Below are positions 27,087-35,207 of a stretch of 46,679 nucleotides of DNA, one piece after another. The position numbers and the translations under genes are program-made. The DNA comes from CAXDOZ01 sp963991145 (GTDB lineage: Bacteria > Bacteroidota > Bacteroidia > Chitinophagales > JABDMM01). The stretch is taken from contig CAXDOZ010000006.1 in the NCBI GenBank assembly GCA_963991145.1, positions 1-46,679 of the forward strand, in the 5' to 3' direction. The notes below the pieces were generated by a model. That model saw nothing but the letters and a program-made list of their open reading frames with translations, had not been told where the DNA came from and ran no database searches. Each line of letters starts with the position of its first letter. The stretch's first letter is position 1.

Positions 27087-28346
27087 ATGAGCACAAACAC
27101 TATGGAGAATACCAGATCAGCAGAATTCATTGGATTAGAAAACAGATACGGAGCTCATAATTATCATCCACTACCAGTGGTATTGAGCAAAGGAGAAGGT
27201 GTTTACCTATGGGATGCGGATGGCAAGAAATACTTTGATTTCCTCTCTGCCTATTCAGCTGTAAACCAGGGTCATTGTCATCCAAAGATCGTTCAGGCCT
27301 TGATCGATCAGGCTAAAGATCTTACGCTTACTTCAAGAGCATTTTACAACGATAGCCTTGGCCCATATGAGAAGTTCATCACTGAGTTTTTCGGATACGA
27401 TAAGGTACTCCCAATGAACACAGGAGTTGAAGGTGGAGAGACTGCCGTTAAGCTCTGCAGAAAATGGGGATATGAAAAGAAGGGAATTCCAGAGAATCAG
27501 GCGAAGGTGATCTTCGTTGAAGGCAATTTTTGGGGTAGAACCCTAGCCGCGATCTCTACTTCAAACGATCCGGATAGCTATGGCGGATTCGGACCATATA
27601 TGCCTGGTTTTGAGCTTATTCCATACAATGACCTAAATGCGCTTGAGAAGGCTTTACAAGATCCTAATGTAGCTGGATTCATGCTGGAGCCAATCCAGGG
27701 TGAAGCCGGTGTGGTTGTGCCTGATGAGGGTTATTTATCAAAGGCATATGAGCTGTGTAAAGCCCAGAATGTTCTCTTCATTGCAGATGAGGTTCAAACA
27801 GGTATTGCCCGTACGGGCAGATTGCTGGCTTGCGATTATGAAGACGTTCGTCCTGACATCCTCATTCTTGGTAAAGCACTTTCTGGAGGCGTTATGCCGG
27901 TATCTGCAGTTCTTGCAGATGATGAGATCATGCTGTGCATCAAGCCGGGAGAACACGGTTCTACTTTTGGAGGGAATCCTCTCGCATGCAAGGTAGCTCA
28001 GGCTGCCCTTGAAGTAGTAAAAGAAGAGAAGTTAGCAGAGAATGCCTTCGAGCTGGGAAACTACCTGAGAGAGCAATTGAGAGCAATTGAAACAGACTTC
28101 ATCACCCTGGTAAGAGGTAAAGGTTTGTTAAATGCAATTGAGATCAACTCCGATCATCCAGAAGAGGCATGGAATATTTGCCTTGAATTGAAAGAGCGTG
28201 GCTTATTAGCGAAACCTACTCATGGGCATATCATTCGCTTTGCTCCTCCTCTTGTGATCACAAAAGAGCAACTCGACGATTGCATTCAGATCATCAAAGA
28301 AACTTTTGAAAACTACCAGCCTTTAGGAAAGCCAGTTCAGGCTTAA
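27087..28346 (+). CDS. rocD: Ornithine--oxo-acid aminotransferase
   Basis: A 419-aa PLP-dependent class III aminotransferase. It transfers the delta-amino group of ornithine to 2-oxoglutarate, giving glutamate semialdehyde, which links arginine breakdown to proline and glutamate. Typical ornithine aminotransferase blocks are GAHNYHPLPVVLSKGEGVYLWD, FLSAYSAVNQGHCHPKI, PMNTGVEGGETAVKL and FMLEPIQGEAGVVVPDEGYL. The PLP lysine is Lys263 in ILGKALSGGVMPVSAV. Full length. An alternative ATG five codons in (MENTRSAEF) is equally plausible. It shares a run with cdd and its stop overlaps the convergent TonB receptor gene by 4 bases. Confidence 0.96.
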   Translation: MSTNTMENTRSAEFIGLENRYGAHNYHPLPVVLSKGEGVYLWDADGKKYFDFLSAYSAVNQGHCHPKIVQALIDQAKDLTLTSRAFYNDSLGPYEKFITEFFGYDKVLPMNTGVEGGETAVKLCRKWGYEKKGIPENQAKVIFVEGNFWGRTLAAISTSNDPDSYGGFGPYMPGFELIPYNDLNALEKALQDPNVAGFMLEPIQGEAGVVVPDEGYLSKAYELCKAQNVLFIADEVQTGIARTGRLLACDYEDVRPDILILGKALSGGVMPVSAVLADDEIMLCIKPGEHGSTFGGNPLACKVAQAALEVVKEEKLAENAFELGNYLREQLRAIETDFITLVRGKGLLNAIEINSDHPEEAWNICLELKERGLLAKPTHGHIIRFAPPLVITKEQLDDCIQIIKETFENYQPLGKPVQA

Positions 28347-30844
28347 TTAAAGGTGAAGACAACGCGAGCGTTGATCAGCCTGTTGGTCAGAGAGTTTGGA
28401 ACTGCGTAAACTGTGTTTCTAAAGTCCTTGACCCACAGGTAGGATACTGTATTCTCAATTCCAAAGAGGTTATAGACTTCGATTGTAGCCCAAACTCTTT
28501 CAAATGCTGAGAAGAAACCTTTAGGTGCTCCAATCTTTTCGATTCTTCTGTCCCGTTTGTAAAGCTCTGCACTAAATCCGATATCGATTCTTCGGTATGG
28601 TGGGATTCTAAGTACATCATTGTATCTGTTCCCATCAGGGAATCCAAAAGGAAGCCCGGTAGCAAATACAAGATTAAGGTGAACCTTGAAATTCTCATTC
28701 TTGGAAAGGTGGTCCTGGAAGAATAGATTGAAACTGATTCTCTGATCAGTTGGACGTGAAATATATCCAGGCTCAACTCTTTGGGTATCTGTGATCTCCT
28801 CAGGTCTTACCTGACCAATGAAGACTTCATTTCCCTCTGCGTCAAAGTACCTGAAGTAAAAGTCATCGAGGATGTCTTCCTTGGTAGCCATTACCGACAT
28901 AGACAGCCATGACTCCACTCCTTTTACCAATTCTCCATTTAGTCTGAAGTCTACACCAGTTGCGTAGCCCTTGGCATTGTTCTCTCCAAAGTACCTGATC
29001 AGGACATTGTCAAGCTCGTAAGGAACGAGGTCCCACATATACTTGTAATAGACCTCTGTGATGAATTTGAAGGGACGTCCCCAGGCTTTGAAGTTGTAAT
29101 CCATACCCAAAACAAAATGGGCTGATTTCTGAGCCAGGAGATCCGTGTTCACCGTTCCATCCAGGCTTCTCATCTCTCGGTAAAATGGAGGCTGATAGTA
29201 GGTTCCTGCTGCAGCTGTAAAGACGAAATCCTTCTTCAATTTTGGTTTCCAGTAAAATTGAACCCTAGGATTTAATGAGAACTCCCGGTTAATATTCCAG
29301 TATTGGTATCTCAGTCCTACTGTCAGGCCAAGCTTTGAGGTATCGGCGAATTTGAAGGTGTTTTGAATGTATCCGGCTAAACGATTGCTTTTGAGATCGA
29401 ATGTTGATCTGAGATAATCGAAGATCAAAACGCTATCGTCTGAGAAAGGCAAAGAAAAACCTGCCGAGTCCACTCTCTCCCATTCTTTTAACTCATCGGA
29501 GATGTCCTCTCTTTTGTATTCCACTCCCCACTGGAGGACATTATTCTTTAAGTAAGAAGTACCTCTCCATCCAGCCTGATAGATATTGGATTCAAAGAAG
29601 TTTCTTGCATTGTTGTGAATTGTTCCTGTTCCAAGGCCAAAGCGCACCTGACCGAAATTGTCATCGCCAAAATTGGTCTCAACCTCTCCGATGAAATAAT
29701 CTCCCAGGATATCATAAGCCTCCCGCTCTTCAGATCGATAATAGCTACCGAAGAATCTGAATCTGGTCCTATTGGAGATATCGTAATTAATGGCGAATCC
29801 GCCCATCATGGTCTTGTATCGATCATTCTCAGATCCTTCAAAGAACATATCGAGCTGTAAGACCTGGTTTACAACACCAAATGTGGAGGTCCGGCTTACG
29901 GGAATGAATTCATATCGATTCCTGGAAAAGTTACCGATGAACTCAAGTCCAACCTTATCGTGAACCTGCCAGGTTAGATATGTCTGAACATCAAGGAAGT
30001 TTGGAAAGTATTGGCCTTCAGTTTCAAGAGCATTCAAGAGGTATCGGTTGGCTTTCTGTCTAAAACCAAAAAGAAAGGTAAATGAAGTGTCTTTAGATGC
30101 ACCCTCGAGGTGAGCATTAAAGCCGAGCAAACTGGCTCCAAAGCTTCCTGCCCACTTACTGGGTTTCTTGTATGTCACATCGAGAACTGAAGACATTTTA
30201 TCACCGTATCTGGCCTGGAATCCACCGGCTGAAAAGTTCAGACCAGAGATCAAATCTGGATTGGGAAAACTCAACCCTTCCTGTTGGCCCGATCTTACCA
30301 GATAGGGTCTGTAAACTTCAAATCCATTTACATATACCAGGTTTTCATCAAAGGATCCACCACGAACGGAATAGCTATTACTAAGCTCTCCTCCAATGCT
30401 TGTAACTCCGATTCCCTGAGACATGAGGATCCCGGTAATATCGCGACTGGGTGTAGGGATAAAGGTTGTGGCCTCTGGATCTAGCTCAACCATACTGACC
30501 TGATCCCTGACCTTCTCCTCTACTACATTGACTTCAGTAATTGTATCTGCCTGGAATTCCAGAGCTACATCAAGCTTGAGTGTCTCACCTCTGGATAGAG
30601 TTACTTTCTGACTGAACCTTGAAAAACCAATCGCCGAAAATTGGATGGTTACTGTTGAATCAACAGGGACTCTGATCTTATAGAAACCAAACTTATTGGC
30701 ATACAAACCCTGTCCGGTTTCAACGATCACTACACTTGCGGGAACTGGCTTATCCTTATCATCCAAGATGATACCTTTTATCGTTTGAGCTTGCAGCCCA
30801 AAAGAGAAAAGCAAGGAGAAAATCAGTAATAAGCCTAATCGCAT
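28343..30844 (-). CDS. TonB-dependent receptor with carboxypeptidase-regulatory-like N-terminal domain
   Basis: 833 aa from the ATG at 30844. It has a signal peptide (MRLGLLLIFSLLFSFGLQAQ), a CarboxypepD-regulatory-like domain (about 20-100, GIILDDKDKPVPASVVIVETG), a plug domain (about 125-225, with SYSVRGGSFDENLVYVNGFEVYRP), then a long beta barrel. The barrel has late motifs ATGLPFGFPDGNRYNDV, RIDIGFSAEL and a closing strand ARVVFTFN. The frame is open further upstream, but those 33 residues come before the signal peptide and are rejected. It imports a large, unknown substrate across the outer membrane. No SusD partner or TonB-linked metal gene flanks it. It starts 11 bases after rpe on the same strand and may share its transcript. 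Confidence 0.92.
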   Translation of the reverse strand: MRLGLLLIFSLLFSFGLQAQTIKGIILDDKDKPVPASVVIVETGQGLYANKFGFYKIRVPVDSTVTIQFSAIGFSRFSQKVTLSRGETLKLDVALEFQADTITEVNVVEEKVRDQVSMVELDPEATTFIPTPSRDITGILMSQGIGVTSIGGELSNSYSVRGGSFDENLVYVNGFEVYRPYLVRSGQQEGLSFPNPDLISGLNFSAGGFQARYGDKMSSVLDVTYKKPSKWAGSFGASLLGFNAHLEGASKDTSFTFLFGFRQKANRYLLNALETEGQYFPNFLDVQTYLTWQVHDKVGLEFIGNFSRNRYEFIPVSRTSTFGVVNQVLQLDMFFEGSENDRYKTMMGGFAINYDISNRTRFRFFGSYYRSEEREAYDILGDYFIGEVETNFGDDNFGQVRFGLGTGTIHNNARNFFESNIYQAGWRGTSYLKNNVLQWGVEYKREDISDELKEWERVDSAGFSLPFSDDSVLIFDYLRSTFDLKSNRLAGYIQNTFKFADTSKLGLTVGLRYQYWNINREFSLNPRVQFYWKPKLKKDFVFTAAAGTYYQPPFYREMRSLDGTVNTDLLAQKSAHFVLGMDYNFKAWGRPFKFITEVYYKYMWDLVPYELDNVLIRYFGENNAKGYATGVDFRLNGELVKGVESWLSMSVMATKEDILDDFYFRYFDAEGNEVFIGQVRPEEITDTQRVEPGYISRPTDQRISFNLFFQDHLSKNENFKVHLNLVFATGLPFGFPDGNRYNDVLRIPPYRRIDIGFSAELYKRDRRIEKIGAPKGFFSAFERVWATIEVYNLFGIENTVSYLWVKDFRNTVYAVPNSLTNRLINARVVFTFN

Positions 30845-30855
30845 TGAAGAATAGT

Positions 30856-31527
30856 CTAGTTTGAAGTAGCGCTTAGGTCGATAGATTTTAATTGTTCGAT
30901 AGTAGAGATAGGATTCTCTGATTTGAAAACTGCACTTCCACAAACCACTACATCGGCGCCAGCCTCTAAAACAGTAGAAATATTTCCAAGTCCAACTCCA
31001 CCATCAACCTGTACTAAAGCATGACTGCCACTATCGGCAATAAGTTGTTTGGCCTCTTTGATCTTTGTCAGGCTGTTTGCAATAAATTTCTGTCCTCCAA
31101 ATCCTGGATTTACAGACATTACAAGAATAAGGTCAACAAGATCCATTACATCTTTCAATGCAGATACCGGTGTGTGCGGGTTAAGCGCAACTCCGGCTTT
31201 TAGCCCTGCTTCTTTGATTGATTGAAGTACTTTATGTAGATGCGGATTATTCTCAATGTGCACAGTAATTCCATCTGCACCTGCATTCTTGAAAGCCTCA
31301 ACATAGTCTCCGGGATTATTCATCATGAGATGTACATCGAAGAACTTATCGCAGTGCTTTCGGGCAGCTGAAATTACGGGTAGACCAAAAGAAATGTTTG
31401 GCACATACTGTCCATCCATCACATCAATATGAACCCAATCAGCCTGGCTTTCTTGCAAAAGCTTCATGGTCTCAGCCAAAGTCCCAAAATCAGAATCCAG
31501 AATAGAAGGTGCCAGTAAAAAACTCAT
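30856..31527 (-). CDS. rpe: Ribulose-phosphate 3-epimerase
   Basis: A 223-aa TIM-barrel enzyme that interconverts ribulose 5-phosphate and xylulose 5-phosphate in the pentose phosphate pathway. Conserved blocks are SILDSDFGTLAE (8-19), HIDVMDGQYVPNISFG (33-48, with metal ligands His33 and Asp35), DVHLMMNNP (64-72, with His66), MSVNPGFGGQKF and VDGGVG. The start at 31527 (MSFLLAPSIL) fits the family; an ATG at 31554 would add nine unmatched residues and reach close to the rpoD terminator. A TAnnTTTG box ends five bases before the ATG, suggesting a very short or absent leader. Confidence 0.96.
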   Translation of the reverse strand: MSFLLAPSILDSDFGTLAETMKLLQESQADWVHIDVMDGQYVPNISFGLPVISAARKHCDKFFDVHLMMNNPGDYVEAFKNAGADGITVHIENNPHLHKVLQSIKEAGLKAGVALNPHTPVSALKDVMDLVDLILVMSVNPGFGGQKFIANSLTKIKEAKQLIADSGSHALVQVDGGVGLGNISTVLEAGADVVVCGSAVFKSENPISTIEQLKSIDLSATSN

Positions 31528-31532
31528 GGCAC

Positions 31533-31540
31533 CAAAGCTA
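31533..31540 (-). promoter_or_regulatory. Candidate -7 promoter box for rpe (TAGCTTTG)
   Basis: The minus strand reads TAGCTTTG, matching TAnnTTTG, between the sigma-factor terminator and rpe. Only five bases separate it from the ATG, so transcription would begin at or within a few bases of the start codon. Confidence 0.4.
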
Positions 31541-31556
31541 GGATAATCAAACAAAA

Positions 31557-31579
31557 AACCACTGATTAGATCAGTGGTT
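31557..31579 (-). terminator. Rho-independent terminator of the sigma-factor gene
   Basis: A perfect 10-bp stem AACCACTGAT / ATCAGTGGTT with a 3-base loop. On the minus strand the stem runs straight into a T tract (31558-31553). It lies 26 bases past the stop of the RpoD-like sigma gene. Confidence 0.85.
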
Positions 31580-31604
31580 CTTAGTGGATATAGCCTTAAA
31601 AAGT

Positions 31605-32465
31605 CTATAGATAAACGGATAAGTTACTCGAGCCGGAAACATTGCGCAGTTTGGCCAATGTTTTCTGCTTGGTCTGGCGCACTCTTTCTCTTGTAAGACC
31701 AAATCGTTCTCCGATCTCTTCAAGAGTTAGCGGTGTATTATCATTAAGCCCGAAATAGGCTTCAAGAATTGCATATTCTCTTGGGTTCAAAACTGAAAGC
31801 ACATCTGACAGATCCTGATCCAGAGAGTCTTTCTCAACTTTCTTAACAGGACTCATATCGCTCTTTACTGATGTAGTATCGAGTATTGTCTTCCCACCTT
31901 CTTCGCCAAAAGGCGCATCAGTGCTGATGGTAGTTTTAACCACCTTACGAAGTTCTCTTACATCCTCGATCTTCATCTCAAGAATCTCAGCTAACTCAAC
32001 AAGGTTAGGTTCTCTTCCGTGCTGTTGCTCAAACTCGGCCACAGCCTTATTCATCTTATGTGTGCTTCCAACTTTGTTTAGTGGAAGTCTTACCAATCTT
32101 GATTGCTCAACCAAAGCCTGCATAATGGCCTGACGGATCCACCAAACAGCATAGCTGATAAACTTGAACCCTTTGGTTTCGTCGAACTTTGTAGCCGCTC
32201 TGATCAATCCCATATTTCCCTCATTGATCAAATCTGAAAGTGGTAACCCCTGATTCTGATATTGCTTGGCAACTGAGACTACAAACCTAAGGTTTGCCTT
32301 AACCATCTTCTCAAGAGCTGCTTCATCTCCTTCTCTAATGGCAACAGCAAGAACTGTTTCCTCATCAGCTGAGATCAAAGACTCCTTTGAAATTTCAGTA
32401 AGGTACTTTTCGATTGATGCCGAGTCACGGCGGGTAATTTGGGTAGAGATCTTGAGCTGTCGCAT
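31605..32465 (-). CDS. rpoD: RNA polymerase sigma factor, RpoD/SigA family
   Basis: 286 aa from the ATG at 32465 (MRQLKISTQITRRDSASIEKYL, the usual Bacteroidetes start); the 19 upstream in-frame codons are not family-like. Region 1.2 (about 15-45), region 2 (ALEKMVKANLRFVVSVAKQYQ, DLINEGNMGLIRA, FKFISYAVWWIRQAIMQAL), region 3 and region 4 (TLEEIGERFGLTRERVRQTKQKTLAKLR) are all present, without the large insert of E. coli sigma70. Region 4.2 and the C-terminus differ from typical Bacteroidetes RpoD: RQTKQKTLAKLR replaces RQIKEKAIRRLR, and the usual LLKSYLG end is replaced by NLSVYL. It is either a drifted housekeeping sigma or a second RpoD-like paralogue. A strong terminator follows. Confidence 0.9.
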   Translation of the reverse strand: MRQLKISTQITRRDSASIEKYLTEISKESLISADEETVLAVAIREGDEAALEKMVKANLRFVVSVAKQYQNQGLPLSDLINEGNMGLIRAATKFDETKGFKFISYAVWWIRQAIMQALVEQSRLVRLPLNKVGSTHKMNKAVAEFEQQHGREPNLVELAEILEMKIEDVRELRKVVKTTISTDAPFGEEGGKTILDTTSVKSDMSPVKKVEKDSLDQDLSDVLSVLNPREYAILEAYFGLNDNTPLTLEEIGERFGLTRERVRQTKQKTLAKLRNVSGSSNLSVYL

Positions 32466-32567
32466 AAACCCCGGTTTAGATGAACGATTTGGTTCATTAT
32501 GCGAAAGGTTTGACATCCGCATAATTCATTTTACGGGACATGTCAAGGAAAGTTTCAGAAAATAAAA

Positions 32568-32601
32568 AAGCCCCGATCCCGAAACTTCGGGAATGGGGCT
32601 T
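32568..32601 (-). terminator. Rho-independent terminator of pnp
   Basis: A two-part stem: AAGCCCC with GGGGCTT (7 bp), a small internal loop, then TCCCGAA with TTCGGGA (7 bp) around a 2-base loop. On the minus strand it is followed by a run of six T, 26 bases after the pnp stop. Confidence 0.9.
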
Positions 32602-32626
32602 GATACCTTTTGGTTTATTAGGAGTT

Positions 32627-34768
32627 CTACTCCTTTTCAGTTGATTCTGCCTCTTCCTTTTCAGGCTTAGGCATAAGCACTTTTCTAGAAAGTCTGAATC
32701 GGCCCTGCTTATCGATCTCAGTAAGTTTAACACGTACTGTATCTCCTTCAGAGAATACTCCTTCCATGTTGTCTAATCTGCTCCACGAGATCTCAGAGAT
32801 GTGAAGAAGTCCTTGTTTACCAGGAAGGATCTCAACGAAAGCACCGTAAGGCATGATCGACTTAACAACTGCTTCGTACTCCTCACCTACTTCAGGAACT
32901 GCAACGATTCCTTTGATCTTCATTAATGCGGCATTCATTGAATCAGCATCTGCACCAAAGATCTCAACTACTCCTTTCTCGTCTACCTCTTCAATAGTGA
33001 TAGTAGTACCGGTAGTAGCTTGAATCTCCTGAATGATCTTTCCACCAGGGCCAATTACAGCACCGATGAATTCTTTATCAATAATGATAGTCTCCAATCT
33101 CGGTGTATGAGGCTTAAGCTCTGCATTAGGCTTCTCAATTGTCTTAGCCATTTCGTCAAGGATATGAAGTCTTCCTTCATTTGCCTGATTTAGAGCCTCG
33201 ATCAATACCTCATATGGAAGACCATCGATCTTAATATCCATCTGGCATGCAGTGATTCCATTTCTGGTACCAGCTACTTTAAAGTCCATGTCTCCAAGGT
33301 GATCCTCATCTCCAAGGATATCAGAAAGGATCACGTAGTCTTTATTCTCGTTCATGATCAATCCCATAGCGATACCAGAAACAGGAGCTTTTACCTGAAT
33401 ACCAGCATCCATAAGTGCAAGTGAACCAGCGCATACAGTAGCCATAGAAGATGAACCATTAGACTCAAGAATTTCTGAAACGATACGAATCGTATAGGCA
33501 TTCTCATCTGGAAGCATAGGTTTCAATGCTCTTTGAGCAAGGTTACCGTGTCCAACCTCTCTTCTACTTGTTCCTCTTGGCATTCTTGCCTCACCGGTAG
33601 AGAATGATGGGAAATTGTAGTGTAGGTAGAACTTAGCTTTCCCTTCGAGAACAGCTCCATCGATGATCAACTCATCTAACTTTGTTCCCAAAGTAACAGA
33701 TGAAAGCGATTGAGTCTCACCACGTGTGAATACTGCAGAGCCATGAGCACCAGGAAGATATTCAACCTCAGACCAGATCGGGCGAACCTCATTTAGTTTA
33801 CGGCCATCCAGACGGATCTTTGAATCAAGCATTGAGTTACGAACTGCTTCCTTTTTGACTTTACCGAAGTAACCGCCAATCATTCCGCCTTTCTCAGCAA
33901 GTTCTTCTTCGCTAAGTGATTCTTTGAACTTGTCGATCACTCCTGAGAACAACTCGCTTCTTTTAGCCTTATCTGCGATTCCCTGACCAGCGATGTTATA
34001 ACATTCATCATAACAAGCCTTCTTGATCGCTTCGTAAAGCGCTTCATCATTGTCTTCGTGGTTGTACTCACGCTTTGGAGTTGATTTCTCAACCATATCG
34101 CCAAGCTTCTTAAGCTCAATGCAATGCTTCTTAATAGTTTCATGAGCAAATTGGATAGCATCTGCCATCTCTTTTTCAGAGATCTCTAACATCTCACCTT
34201 CAACCATCATCACATCAGTTTCAGATCCTGCTATGATCATATCCATATCAGAGTTTTCCATCTCTTCGATTGTTGGATTGATCACGAAGTTGCCATCAAT
34301 TCTACCAACTCTAACCTCTGAAACAGGTCCGTTAAATGGAACATCAGAAACCTGAAGTGCGGCTGCAGCTGCAAGACATGCAAGTGCATCTGGATTTGTG
34401 TTTCCGTCTGAAGAGATCAATTGGATCGATAGAATAGTGTTTGCGTGATAGTCCGATGGGAATAATGGACGCATCGCACGGTCTACGAGTCTACAAATTA
34501 GGATCTCGTGTTCAGATGGTCTTGCCTCTCTTTTAAAGAAACCGCCAGGGAATTTTCCATTGGCAGCGTATTTCTCTTTGTAATCGACCATAAGAGGTAG
34601 GAAGTCGATTCCAGGTTCAGCGTCTTTGGCTGAAACCACTGTGGCGAGCATCATATTGTCGCCAATTCTTAATACAACTGATCCATCGGCTTGCTTAGCC
34701 AAACGTCCAGTTTCGATAGAAACGTCTTGTCCGTTTCCAATGTCGAAAGTATGGGTTATACCTTTCAT
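32627..34768 (-). CDS. pnp: Polynucleotide phosphorylase (polyribonucleotide nucleotidyltransferase)
   Basis: A 713-aa 3'-to-5' phosphorolytic exoribonuclease, normal length. It has two RNase PH domains (about 1-220 and 315-545) separated by an alpha-helical linker, a KH domain at about 555-615 (FIGAVIGPGGKIIQEIQ), and an S1 domain at about 625-697 (YEAVVKSIMPYGAFVEILPG then GLLHISEISW). Catalytic-core motifs such as MPRGTSRREVGHG and SSSMATVCAGSLALMDAG are present. It follows rpsO on the same strand across 103 bases, the classic rpsO-pnp arrangement, with two hairpins between the genes. It carries its own strong terminator. Confidence 0.97.
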   Translation of the reverse strand: MKGITHTFDIGNGQDVSIETGRLAKQADGSVVLRIGDNMMLATVVSAKDAEPGIDFLPLMVDYKEKYAANGKFPGGFFKREARPSEHEILICRLVDRAMRPLFPSDYHANTILSIQLISSDGNTNPDALACLAAAAALQVSDVPFNGPVSEVRVGRIDGNFVINPTIEEMENSDMDMIIAGSETDVMMVEGEMLEISEKEMADAIQFAHETIKKHCIELKKLGDMVEKSTPKREYNHEDNDEALYEAIKKACYDECYNIAGQGIADKAKRSELFSGVIDKFKESLSEEELAEKGGMIGGYFGKVKKEAVRNSMLDSKIRLDGRKLNEVRPIWSEVEYLPGAHGSAVFTRGETQSLSSVTLGTKLDELIIDGAVLEGKAKFYLHYNFPSFSTGEARMPRGTSRREVGHGNLAQRALKPMLPDENAYTIRIVSEILESNGSSSMATVCAGSLALMDAGIQVKAPVSGIAMGLIMNENKDYVILSDILGDEDHLGDMDFKVAGTRNGITACQMDIKIDGLPYEVLIEALNQANEGRLHILDEMAKTIEKPNAELKPHTPRLETIIIDKEFIGAVIGPGGKIIQEIQATTGTTITIEEVDEKGVVEIFGADADSMNAALMKIKGIVAVPEVGEEYEAVVKSIMPYGAFVEILPGKQGLLHISEISWSRLDNMEGVFSEGDTVRVKLTEIDKQGRFRLSRKVLMPKPEKEEAESTEKE

Positions 34769-34784
34769 AATAATAGATTTAGAT

Positions 34785-34805
34785 ATCTCCGCCCTTTACG
34801 GAGAT
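34785..34805 (-). promoter_or_regulatory. Hairpin in the rpsO-pnp intergenic leader
   Basis: A 7-bp stem ATCTCCG / CGGAGAT with a 7-base loop, 16 bases before the pnp ATG on the minus strand, and not followed by a T run. In E. coli the equivalent gap has a processing hairpin that controls pnp; this one may act similarly, but only position supports that. Confidence 0.45.
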
Positions 34806-34845
34806 GAGTGTAATTGCTTAAGATGGTGTAGTGTAAAAATGGAAA

Positions 34846-34864
34846 CAGGGGTATAAAACCCCTG
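34846..34864 (-). terminator. Attenuator/terminator hairpin after rpsO
   Basis: A 6-bp GC-rich stem CAGGGG / CCCCTG with a 7-base loop, 7 bases after the rpsO stop. On the minus strand it is followed by TTTCCATTTTTA, an imperfect U-rich tail. It probably lets only part of the rpsO transcripts continue into pnp. Confidence 0.65.
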
Positions 34865-34871
34865 CTTCGTA

Positions 34872-35135
34872 TTACTTACGCAAATTCAATTTCTCGATGA
34901 GTTCGCGGTATTTGTTGATGTCTTTCTTTGCTAGATATTGTAGCAACCGCTTTCTCTTCCCTACCAGCTGAAGCAAGGTTCGGGTTGATGAGAAATCCTT
35001 CTTGTTAGTCTTCAAGTGCCCAGAAATATGGTTAATCCGAGCGGTAAAAAGAGCGATTTGCCCTTCAACAGATCCGGTGTTTGATTCTGCTCCACCGAAG
35101 TCTTTAAAAATCTGTTTTTTGTCAATCGTTGTCAA
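34872..35135 (-). CDS. rpsO: 30S ribosomal protein S15
   Basis: An 87-aa protein (family usually 88-89) that binds 16S rRNA early in 30S assembly. Matches include GGAESNTGSVEGQIALFTARI, LKTNKKDFSSTR and LLQLVGKRKRLLQYLAKKD. The start codon is TTG at 35135: no in-frame ATG or GTG lies nearby upstream, there is no internal Met near the start, and the reading MTTIDKKQIF aligns with MYLTKEKKAEIF of homologues. A TAnnTTTG box at 35177-35184 gives a leader of about 35 bases. Two hairpins separate it from pnp. The leader has a small CCTT/AAGG pairing that could matter for S15 autoregulation, but this is weak. Confidence 0.95.
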   Translation of the reverse strand: MTTIDKKQIFKDFGGAESNTGSVEGQIALFTARINHISGHLKTNKKDFSSTRTLLQLVGKRKRLLQYLAKKDINKYRELIEKLNLRK

Positions 35136-35176
35136 TGGTCTGCTTTTTATATCCTTATTCGTCTCTAAACAAGGTG

Positions 35177-35184
35177 CAAAAGTA
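35177..35184 (-). promoter_or_regulatory. Candidate -7 promoter box for rpsO (TACTTTTG)
   Basis: The minus strand reads TACTTTTG, an exact TAnnTTTG match, placed in the 72-base gap between accD and rpsO. It would give rpsO its own transcript with a leader of about 35 bases. Confidence 0.5.
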
Positions 35185-35188
35185 CAAC

Positions 35189-35207
35189 TTCCTATTGTAT
35201 TTAGGAA
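35189..35207 (-). terminator. Weak hairpin after accD
   Basis: A 6-bp stem TTCCTA / TAGGAA with a 7-base loop starting immediately after the accD stop codon. The following minus-strand bases (GTTGTACTTTTG) are only partly T-rich, so termination would be weak. Confidence 0.35.

Noticed and set aside
28387..28776. 129-codon frame on the minus strand within the TonB receptor gene
   Set aside because: Overlaps the receptor in another frame, has no recognisable domain or start signal.
32527..32556. TTGACA-like element upstream of the sigma-factor gene
   Set aside because: The matching downstream hexamer is poor (TATGCG) and no TAnnTTTG box accompanies it, so it is not a convincing promoter.
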